Source: Margaritifera margaritifera (taxonomy: Eukaryota > Mollusca > Bivalvia > Unionida > Margaritiferidae). Taken from it: a DNA stretch of 64,000 bases. A program made the translations under genes and the position numbers. The stretch lies in NCBI GenBank assembly GCA_029931535.1, contig JAQPZY010001471.1, positions 620,001 to 684,000 on the forward strand, written 5' to 3'. Positions 12,401 to 24,400 of this stretch are shown here, piece after piece; position 1 is the first letter of the stretch, and each line of letters starts with the position of its first letter. The notes beneath the pieces were generated by a model that saw nothing but the letters and a program-made list of their open reading frames with translations, ran no database searches and had not been told where the DNA came from.

Positions 12401-15400
12401 AAGGTGGTGTACGATTCAGAATGAAACGTGCCCATACTATAATAATTACTTGTGACTACTGAAATGACCATGAAATCCTAGAATTTTGTTTAGATATTTT
12501 TAGAAAATCCAAACAATTAAACCCCCTAATGTCCTGGGCTACTGATTAAATCTGTAGTTCTCTTTGTGTTGTCACTATGTATTGGTGTTTACCACTGTCA
12601 CAGAAAATACATATCTGATTCTTATAATTTACATTATTTCAGAGTTGATATCCATCGCAGGGATAACTTGGCATCTTCAGAAACAGTAAGTCCGTTTGAT
12701 TTTATAGAATTTTGTTTTGTCCTTGATTCCATGAAACTTGGGTTTGAAGATGTAATAGTTTGCAACTTTGCATGTTAACTTGAAAGAGGTTGCAGTTAGG
12801 TTTTCACTCAGTGTTTTGCAAGTGCTGTATATAAAAATTTGGGATGCATCTACAGCAGCACTTGGCAAACGTTAAAATTTAAGACTAATGTTTTTGCTTC
12901 GTCTGCAAAGCATAGGTGATACATAGGCATCACATTTCTAACAGCATTGTTTTTGGTGTAAACTTTGAGTTTTTGAATTTAGGTTGATTTCTATGAATTC
13001 TATTTCAATGACATGGTTACATGTATGGTCTTGAGACATGATGGGCATATTTTATGATTTTTACCCTAATCTTCTATTTTGTAAACCATTTACAGAATTG
13101 TAACATCTTGACGTTTTATCTTTTATATTGTTGTACTATATACAGTATTTGTTTGTTTGGAAGGCTTTATCTTTCTAAAGATTTTTATTTTGCAATTTTT
13201 TATCTTTACATTTTCAAAACTTCCCTTTTAATTGGCACCGTGTATCCAGTATTGTGCTGACAAGCCATTAGACCCTATACATACATATTCATCAAGACGG
13301 GTACTGCTCATAGCAGGCAAAAGGAGGTCAAAGTGACTTACTTTTTACATTCCAGTGGCTTCACTGGGTAGTTGGAATGTCTTGGTGAAACAGGCAAGAC
13401 ATTGCATTCTGCAGAATTTCTTGTTCAGTATAGCATGTTAAATTCAAACTGTGTGAAGGTATTGTGAACAAAAAGACATTGTAATGACCAAGAAAAGCTT
13501 TTTTCCGAAGCTGAAAATTTGCAAAGACTGATGACTGTAATGTTGGAGGGGTATAAAATCGTAGACTTTGACTTCTCCAACACTGTTGGAGTATGGTTGG
13601 AGGCATCAGAGAGGAGAATCCAAAAAGTAAAGATGGTTATTTATTTGGTTTTTCGTGCAAATAACGCGTAAAATAGACTGTGAATGACATCTCGTTTCAT
13701 TATGAGGTTGGTCCATTATGATCACAACATTGGACCACTTGTTCAAATGAAAGGTGCCAATTGGTCCATTTTTTGTCAGACCGGACTGAAACACTGCATT
13801 ACTTTAACTCATTTTCCCCTGGAGACTATTTTCATTTACGCCTGAAATAGGGGTAGGAACAACATTTTTAGCTCTACAGGTCATAGACCAGAAGAGTTTA
13901 TGGGATGATGTATTCTCTGTCGTCTGTCCATCTGTTAGCATAAGTTTGTTATCGCTACTCTTCCTAAACTATTTGGAGGATTGCCACGAAACTTGGCACA
14001 CACATTCATCCCATGGTCTACTTGGTCCTAAATGAAATTGGTGCTGCTCAGACATCCATTATAACCAGAAGAGTGGACATCTTGAAAATCTTTTCGCTAC
14101 TCCTCCTGAATGGATGGGCATATCAACATGGGGTTTTTACTAAACAACTTCTTGTAATGTCTGCTTGGTCCTAATGGTGCCATTCAGAAATTCAATTTGT
14201 CTGCCACAGTGGCCATCTTGAAAATCTTGTTATCACTGTATCTTCTGAACAGATGGTCATATCAGCATAGGGGTTCCACTGAAATACTTCTTTTGATGTC
14301 TAGATGGCCATAAATGAGAATGGTGGCGATCTGACTTCTAATATGACTGCCACAATGTCCATCGTGAAAATCTTGTCGCTACTTCTCCTAGATGGCTGGT
14401 CATATCAACATTGTGCTTTCACCAAATGACTTCTATTTGTTACTAACTAGAAATGGTGCCAATCTGATATAGAATATGGCCACTATGGCATCCATCTTGA
14501 AAATCTTGTTATCGTTCCTCCAAAATGGAAAGTTATATCAACAGGGGGGTTTCCACCAGAAGACTTATGATGTCTTGTTGGTCCTAAATGAAAATGGTGC
14601 CAAGTTGACATCAGTATGTCCTTCTCAGCAGCTAATTTGAAAATCTTTTTATCGGTAAAGAATATCCAAGATGGTTTCAAAACTCTGCAGTTAAAAGGAA
14701 GAAATGGTCTTGTCTTGAATTCCTGGACATTCTTTTCAGCCAGTAGAGTGTCGGCCCTTTGAGGGACTAAATCCAAACATCTCTTTCAGAGATATTTTCA
14801 TTTTGCCAGATGCTTAGTCTAAAAGATGTTTTTGATTGTCTATTTTGCCCAGGCATGAGCAAATGGGTAAAAATTGAATTTTTGGTTTTTTTTTTTTAAA
14901 ATTTCTTCTTCTTGTAGATTAGACCCATAATTTTTTTTTTTTCGTGTCCTGGCCCCATTTTACACCAAATCTCAAACTTACTGGACTTTTTGCAAAGGTT
15001 CATCTGTCGGTGTGAAGTTTGGATCGGTCTGCTTTAGATGTATGATGGCAGAAATCTAAAATCCGGACATAAACTCCAGTTCCGGAACCGGAATGTTTTG
15101 CCTAAAAATAATCTGGTCTGAAAATTGTTTTTTGGCAATATTTTTAAATGCAAGTAAAAAGTCTACATTACTTGGTATCATTGTAGAACTTTGATGTATC
15201 AAAAATTCCGTATGATAGCTCATAGCTCAGAATAAAGGGTACTGCCTTGTGACACAAAAAAGTGCCATCCGGGGATAATGAGTTGTGGAATTTTCAATTT
15301 ATTTTAAGGTCATCACCATCAAAGGCAGCCCAGAAAGTTGTACAGGAGCATGTAAAGAAATCATGAAAGTCGTCCAACAAGAAGCACAATCACTGAACAA

Positions 15401-18400
15401 AGGGTAAGTTGTGTTCACCAAGAAAATTGTATTGCTTTAGCCTACAAAAATTACCCCATACATTGTAACATCTATGATTACATGAAGAAAAAAAAAATCT
15501 ATTTGCTCAGAATTTCAACCCACGAGCTTATTAGAAAATGTTGTTGATAGTTTTTTTCCACAGGTAATAGACTTTGTTTCATGTCTCAAGTATTTGTGTG
15601 TAGGTTCCCGTATTTGTGTGTAGGTTCCCACTGAAGTCTTATAGTTGATGTTGGGGTCACACTACTGTGCCCATCTTTGCTAGTCAAGGATTGTTGATCC
15701 ACTTCGTTCCACGTCAACCCATGGCATATGTAGCTAGACAAAATTAAACCTGCCACTATGCTATCTGATTGCATGCAGCTGACAGAAACTGATACAATCA
15801 GATTTGCTTGTTGCATTTACTTAAATAATCATAGCAGCCTCTGTAGACAACACACGTTGCATGTTAATTTTGCCAAGTTGAGCCTTTACACGATTATCTT
15901 TGGAGTCAAGTTCCTGCGGACATCATGGAAGTCACCTATTAAAATCGTAACAGGTCAAGTTATGAGCCCTCTGATTGGTCAGTTGATTTTGTTGCTGTGA
16001 ACAGTAACTCTTCATTCTCAAGAGGGCCCTTGTTCAAAACAATTGATTGTGCTAGCTAAATATGCCAAGGGTTGATGATGTGGAATGAAATGGATAGACA
16101 ACCCTTGGTTAGTGAAGAGGTGCTGTGCCATTAAATTGGTATTTTTGCAGGCTTGTTTGTGATTATGGTATTATCTCCAGCAATTGTTATTGTTATACAT
16201 ACGAATCCTCGTATTTGTCCTTCTGTCCATCAGATATTTTTGTTAAAGCAACTAGTCCTGCAATTTTCGATTTACTGCCGTGAAACTTTGTAAATATTGA
16301 AGATGTACATACTGACAAATCATTGTGCTCCTGTGATTTTGATAAGAATTTTTGCTCTTTTTGACTTGGAGATGGATGTAGTATATGACAGAATATTGTG
16401 AACACAACTAATTTCATTTTTCAGTGGATTGCCATGAAACTTTGCACATGTTATGGTTATCATCTAAATTGCATATACGGACAACTCACCGTGCTCTTGA
16501 CATTTTTAGCTCCACTTGTTATAGACCAGAAGAGCCTATGGAATGGCCTGTTGTCCATCATGTCATCTGCCCATTTGTTAGTACAGTTTTTTTTTCACTA
16601 CTCCACCTAAACTACTTGGAGGATTGCCATGAAACTTTATACACCCATATTCATCCCATGTTCTAGTTGATCTTCAATGAAAATGGTGCTGATCGGAAAT
16701 CCAATATGGCCACCACAGTGGCCATCTTGAAAATCTTTTCGTAATTCTCATGAATGGATGGTCATATCAACATGGGGTTTTCACTAAAAAGCTTCTTGTG
16801 ATGTCTAGTTGGGCCTAAATGAAAATGGTGTGGATCTGATGTCCAATATGGCCACAAGACTGACTGTCTTGAAAATATTATCACTACTACTTCTGGTCGT
16901 ATCAGCATGGGTTTTTACTAAGCAACTTATGATGTCTAGTTGGTCCTGGGGGCCCTGGGTGTCTGAGTGGTCTAAGGCATTCGCCTTTACAGATCATTCT
17001 AACCACTGTCTGCGTGAGTTCGAGTCCCGGCTCGACCAATGTGGGTATGCCAATAGCTTCCCGTGGGTTGGTTGTTTTTCCTGGGTTCTTCCTCAAAAAA
17101 AAATATACTGGCTGCCTTGGATAGCCTATTATGTGCTGAAAAATGGCACTAAACCCTACCAAACTAAACCAAACCAAATGTCTAGTTGGTCCTAATGGTG
17201 CCATTCAGATATTCAATCTGCAAACCACAGGGGTCATGTTGAAAGTTTTGTTGTCACTATTGCTCCAGAATGAATGGTCATATCAGCATGGGGTTTTCAC
17301 TAAGACTTTTTATGATGTCTAGTTGGTCGTAAATGGAAATGGTGCCAATCTGACTTTTAATATGACTGCCACAATGGCCATCTTGAAAATCTTGTCACTA
17401 CTACTCCTAGATGGCTGGTCATATTGACATGGTGCTTTCACCAAAAGACTTCTTATGATGTCCAGTTGGTACTAACTAGAAATGGTGCCAATCTGATATA
17501 GAATATGGCCACCATGGCATACATATTGAGAATCTCGTTATTGTTGAAATGGAAAATCATATCAACATGGGGTTTCCACCAGAAGACTTCTTGTGATGCC
17601 TTGTTGGTGCTAAATGAAAATGGTGCCAAGTTGATGTCCAATATGTCCACCACAGCTGCTTATTTCAGGGTCAGTATGGTCCTCAAAATTGCTTGAAAAT
17701 GCTTGAATTTTAATATGTCCTTGTAAAGTTGTTGAATTTTGACATTATACAAATAATTGTTTGTTCCAAATAAAAATATAAGCAAAATTTTTCGTTTGTC
17801 ATTTTCATTGCAATTTTTTGTTTGTGAATGTATAGCACTTAAATCAAAATGAAACTGAAACGGAAATAACATTATGTATTGAGTAGACTCCCTTTGAGCA
17901 ACGTGCATGCACATTGTATTTAACTTTTTCCAGACCACGTTTCTGCATTACAACAAGATCGATTATTTTTTGTATTTATTTACCATTGCTCATTTGCATT
18001 TGAAAGTATGCGATCATTTAATTAGTGATTGTGTATCAAGCCACAAGGAAAGTGTATTTTTAGTGATGCATAGCTAACTGTGCTTCGTCGAGATGGGACT
18101 TGAAAAAGCAAGGAATATTTTTACATAGAACAGTTTTTCATAGTGTACCATTGCACAGCTGCATTTTGTAAGTTTGTGAACATTTCTAATTGAGATTTTA
18201 TGAATAATAATTGATGGTTGTATCATGCCTGGAAAGTGTAGTTTCAATGATGCATGGGTAACAAACGATATTTATCTATCATTGCTTCGACGAGATGGGA
18301 CTTCCAAGAACAAAGCATTTTGCTCAGTGTGCAAAAAATCAATAGATATATCATCCATAGGAGAGTCAGCTTTGACAAGTCACTTAAAAGGGAGAAGCAT

Positions 18401-21400
18401 TTTTGATCTTGTCAACAAATGTACAGCAACTGTCCCAATTATACAATTATAAACTTTTTGGTTTCATCTTGTGATGAACGGTTGTCAAATAAAATAAAAT
18501 AAATGGATTTATGATTACCCTCAATAACAGACAATATGGTCTTCATAGAAGTGTGGTGGGAGTCAGCTGAGAATTGGAGAATGAGTGATGGAAGAAATAA
18601 CCACATCCATACCTTTTTGACACGTGTTATAAGGTGGAGTGTATCAGGTTGTAATCTTGTCCAACCAACAGTCTGTTCCCTATTTTGTTTCTGCACAATA
18701 ACTCTGGTTCTCCACATGACTATTTCAGGCTGAAAAGGTCCAAGTTCAAGCTTACAGGGACTGAAAGAAGGAAACTGTTTATACACAATAACTCTATTTG
18801 TATACCGGATATCATGACAAAACTTTTTATATGGCTAGCATTTGAGATAAGAAAGACGTATTGATTTTGAGGTCAAGGTCATGGTGATTAAGAAAAAGGG
18901 TTGTGCCCGATAACACGAGTTTATCACCTACTTTGACTCAGTTTTGTGGATGGCTTGCAAAGGTCAAAGTCACAGGGACAGAAAGCTGTGTAAATGATGG
19001 TGAAGTGCCGAGTTGGGTGGTTATCGAACCCATGACCCTTGGATTACAAGTCCATTGCTATACCAATTGAGCTACCATGGCTCACAAATTTGAGACAAGG
19101 ACAACACCTTTTGATCTTGGGGTTGAAAGGTCAGATTCATAGGGACTTGAAAAGAGGAAACCTTTCCACTAAATAATTAAATTCCCATGACACAAACCAT
19201 GATAAGACTTTGTGGATGGCCTGTATTTAACCCTTTTATCACTAAGTAACTTTGTAGGCATATAGCCTTCAACACTAAGTAACTTTTGAGTTGTAAAGCA
19301 AAATGACTTGTGGATTTTGAGATCAAATTTTTATGACTAATTCACTAAAATGTGCATATCTATTACAACTGTTAAAATACAGGTGCAAACAGGTAACACA
19401 ACAGGTAAAATACAAGTAATTATCTATTTTCCTCTTAGAAAACTTAGAAAGTTCCCAAAACTTGTTCAATTGACCCTAGATGTACTCATGAATAATTCCA
19501 GTAGCAACACAAGTCTTTCTGTCAGGTATTTGACAGGTAGAAACTTGTCAAATTCTTGTTAAAGTTAATCGTGAGTAAAACAAAAATTTCACAAAGCTGT
19601 TTTTCTTTTATCTTCAAGTAAAATAAAACTGATAACACCAGCAGAATAATTGAATTTATAGAAGAATCTATCATTTATAATGTCTGTACATGTAATCTTT
19701 AATCAATTGTCACCTGCAGACTACACAGGTAAGTCTTCACTGCCAGTAATACACCTTTGTATGAAAGTCCACAAAACAGGTGCTTCTTGCATTAACACAC
19801 AGTGGAACTTTGCATTTTTCACACATTAGTGTAGTTTTTGGAGCGCTTGAAGGGATTATCTGTCATAGACACAACTGGATGGCTGGCCTTGTAGTTTTTG
19901 TGCTTCTTGTTGCAGACTTTACACAGTCTGTCAGCACTCCCACTTGGCACAGGCCAGTGTGCTTTCTCATCCAGTCTTTCTTCATCAATGTTCAGTTGTC
20001 TTGGTCTTTTGAAGGCTCTTCTTACTTGCTGAATATTTCCGATCAGCTCATAGGCCACATCCATGCGAAATGACAACAAGTCTCTTGGCCTTTTTTCTGG
20101 GTGGATTATGATCCACAACTGTACCCTCAAAGACAAAGGCGTTGTACAATGTACACTCAATTTTATCTCTATCCGACGATACCATCGCATGGTTTTCTTC
20201 TCTTTATTTAATCTTGTGCTCTTGTCTAACCTGTCCACACCTCCCATGTATTTGGCATAATCTGTTACTGTATGTGTACAAGGAAGCTGAGTTCTTGTTT
20301 CATCTTTATTCCGCTGCTCTGTAGTTTGATCTGGTACTGGTCGGTGACACGATGAAAGATAGTAGACAATATGATTGTCTTTCCAGTAGGATGCTACCAA
20401 TGGCCCACTCATGAGCCAGTCTGATGTTCCTCTATGCATTCTTCTAGCAGCAGCATTTGATTGTACCGGGGCTTTAGGATAATCTTTACGATTTGTTCTT
20501 ATTGTTCTACACAGGTATGTTCTCCGTTGGTACAGGTAACCAGCCAGGTGAGGGCTTGTATAGAAATTGTCCGTGTATATCTTATAGCCCTTCATTTCAA
20601 TTGGTTTGGTAAGAGCAATTGCCACCTTAGATGACAGGCCAAGGTTTCCATTCACAACTTATGCATTTTATCCAACATAAACATAAAAATTATAACAAAT
20701 ATGACGTCACAGCGTCTGCCAGAACCCATATCTTTATTCCAAACTTAACCGGCTTATCTTTCATGTATTGTTTCAAGCTCAGTCTCCCTTTAAAAGGTAC
20801 CATTGCTTCGTCAACCGTAACTTGTTTGTGAGGGACATATCCAGACTGGAATGCATGTCTTAAATGGTCTAACAAATATCTCACCTTGTGTAATTTGTCA
20901 TTTGCAACACACCTGTCACTGAAGTGCAGGTAGCGTCTGATCTGAAAAAATCAATCTCTGGACATAACTTGGCCAATTTTGGATCCCAGAAGCCAGTGCT
21001 TATCACTTTCCGACCAATACAATTCATTCCTGGCAAATTTCATGGTGTCCATAATAAAAATTCCATAAAACGCCTTGATTTCCTCCAAGGTGAGATCTGT
21101 CCACACACCTGTATCGCCTCTGGCACGTTTGATCGTCGCATTCAAATTCGTTAGATGGACAATGTTTCCAAAAACTTCATCTGAATAGAAGATTTGAAAA
21201 TATTCCAGAGCTTTCCTGGAGCCATCTAACACTCAGGTGGGTCCAACTCTCTCAGAAAATTGAAACAAATCTCTTATGTTCTCCAACTTCGTCCAAACAA
21301 AATTGCGTGGAGCGTTCACTTCCTCCGGTTCAAAACCTTCAAAGTCCTCTTCATCTTCATCACTGTCACCCACAAGCGCATTTTATTGTCTCACCAGACG

Positions 21401-24400
21401 TCTTCTCTCATTTTCATCCAACTGTACTAGGTCAAAATTGGTAAAATTCACTGATAATTCAAAATCTGACACTTCACTCTCATCTGATCTTTCTTCGAAC
21501 TCCGCCATTTTGGATACAAATTTTACCATTCGGAACACACCTTTAAAGTGCCTTTCTGTTCAATATTTCTAGTTGTGTACAAGCTAAACTCAAGAGATAA
21601 TCCAAATATAATATCTACATTACAAGAAGGAAGTTATTAGAGGTATACCGAAATTTATATAGTCGGGTACTATAACTTTACAGAAGAACACTGCTTCAGA
21701 CCGGTAAAGCGGTCCAGAGTGTTTAGAGACTTACTTCCCCTGGACCGGAAAAACCAGTCCATAGTGATGAAAGGGTCAAGACAAGAAAGTCGTATATCGA
21801 TTTTGGGGTCAGTTAGGTTGAAGATCGTGGTCACTGAGACTGAAGAAAAATGGTTTCTGCAAAGCAACTTGACATGGTAGGCATATAATGTACGCAAGTC
21901 GTGATGTTGGACCAGCTGACAGTGTTGGTATGGCAATCTATGGTTACAGTTATGAATTGGACTTTGGGAAACTACTGATAGATATCTGCCATGGTAAATA
22001 GGTCTGGAGAGAGAACATCCACCTAATACCAGTTAGGTAGAAAAATAGGAAGAACTTTTGTATGCTCACTTTGAGTATGGTCCAAGTAATAGAACAGAGG
22101 TTTAAACCTATTTACGATTATCAAGCATCCTTGAACAATTTGTACTTGAAAGTCCTGGGAAGAAATGGCTCAAACAAGTTTCGTCAATTTTTTTTATATC
22201 AAAGTTGGCTGCCAGAAACTATTCACAAGGGCTTTTTGCATGCGCACAGTTTTGAAAGATTAAGGTATATGCAAATGTATGTATTATGTATGTAGGACAT
22301 AAACGTATTAAACAGATTTTTGTATTTCTTTCATTCCAGAGAATATCCAATTAAACTACTTTGTCCAAACAACCTGTGTGGCAGGATAATTGGGAAGGGA
22401 GGATCAGTCATCAAGTCCTTCATGGAGGAGTCGGGTTCACACATTGTAGTATCGAGGTAAGTCTGTTTTCATCAAGACATTTTCTGTAAGCGGGGTGCCT
22501 ATGGTAATATCAGGCATTAAAGTTGCATAAAGTTGCATATGCTGTGGTTTTCATTATTTGTGTGACATAAAAGTACCAAAGTATGCATTTTTTTTTACAC
22601 CATATAAAATGTTGCCTTTTTTGTATGTCTGCCATAAGGTATTATGCTGTGATGTTGTTTGTCTGACAATCTATTACCAGTTTCCACACAATAACTCTAG
22701 TTGGCTATTTCCACACAATAACTCTAGTTGTCTACCTTCTATAGTTACCATACTTTGTAGATGGCTTGCACTTGGGCTAAGGAAGAGCCCTATCGATATC
22801 AGGGTCAGAAGTTCAAAAGTCGAAGTTGCTGACTGACAGAAGAAAATTGGTTTCTGCACAATAACTTGGTTCTCCTCGATCTAATGTTACCCAACTTTGT
22901 GGCTGGCTTGCACTTGGATTAAGGAAGAATCCTCTCAATTTTGGGGTAAAAAGGTCATAGTCACTATGATGGAGAAAAAAATGGTTTCCACAGAACAACT
23001 AGAGTTTCCACATTCTACAGTTACCAGACTTTGTGGATGGTTTGTCAATTTATGGGTCAAAAGCTCTGAGGTCAATGTCATTGCAAAAGAAGAAAATTGG
23101 TTTCTGCACTACAACTCGAGTTATTCACCATTTACAGTTACCTTGTGGCCGACTTGCAGGGTCAAAAGGACAAAGGTCAAGGTAACTGGGACTGAAAGAA
23201 CAAAATGTGGTTTTCACACAATAACTTGAGATTTACATCATCTGCAGTTGACAAACTTAAGGTCATTGTGTCTAAAATAAGACCAATGGTTTCTGCTCCA
23301 CAACATTAGCTCTACATCATAGACCTGGTCCAAGCTTTCACTTGGGGTAAGGAAGAAGCCTGTTGTTTTTGTGGTCAGGTCAAGAGGTAAGGTCACCGAC
23401 TGAAAGAAGGAAAGTGGTTTCTGCACACAAATTTCAGGTATCTACATTGAGGACTAATAACATTGGGCAGGCAGATAATGTGACATTTACAATACTCTTC
23501 TTACACATTTGTTGTTCCACAGGAATCACAAAGCGCAACATTAGTAGATTAAATAAGTAATTTTGTGGAGGCCTTGACTCTATACCATACCATCATGCTT
23601 GTTCCATTCCAAAATTGAACTGACACCGTCACATGGTGAAAAGAAACACTCTTTTCGTGACAAAAGCCCAGTGCTTAAAGGTTAGATCTCTCCATTTACG
23701 TACGGTAGTACCTGGACTGCAAGAGCAATAAAATAGAAATGGTTTTAGATTTAAATCTACTATTGTGTACAATTTACCCATACATGCACTTTTGTATTTT
23801 TTTCAGAAACTATTTTCTATAAACAACCTTAATTCTTTTAAATAGGTTCTTTAATATTCCACCACACATGGGCAGATCCCATAGCTCATAAAATAATTAT
23901 ATGTCGGATTTTTATGGTATGGCCCTGCATCTGTTTGCTTGGTATGTCTCTGGAGGGCATATTTTTGATATGATACAAATTTATTATCACTACTACTACA
24001 AACCTACTTGGAGGATTGCCTGGAAACTTTACATGCTACATTCATCCCAGGATCAAGTTGGTCCTAAATGAAAATGGTGCTTGATCTGAAGTCCAGTATG
24101 GCCACCATTACAGCCATCTTGAAATTCTTGTTATCACTACTACTCCTGGATGGATGGATATATCAACAAAGAGTTTGAACTTTGAGGCTTCTGATGCTAG
24201 TCGGTCCTAAATGCCGATCTGACGTCCTATATGGTCTCCATAGCAGCGATCTTAAAAATCTTTTCACTGCTCCTGAATGTAAAGTCGTATCAACATGGGG
24301 CTTTCAATCAAAGACTCTCTTATGATATCTAATTGGTTGTAAATGAAAAAGGTACTGCTTGGACATCCAGTATGGCCACCACAGTGACCATCTTGAAAAT

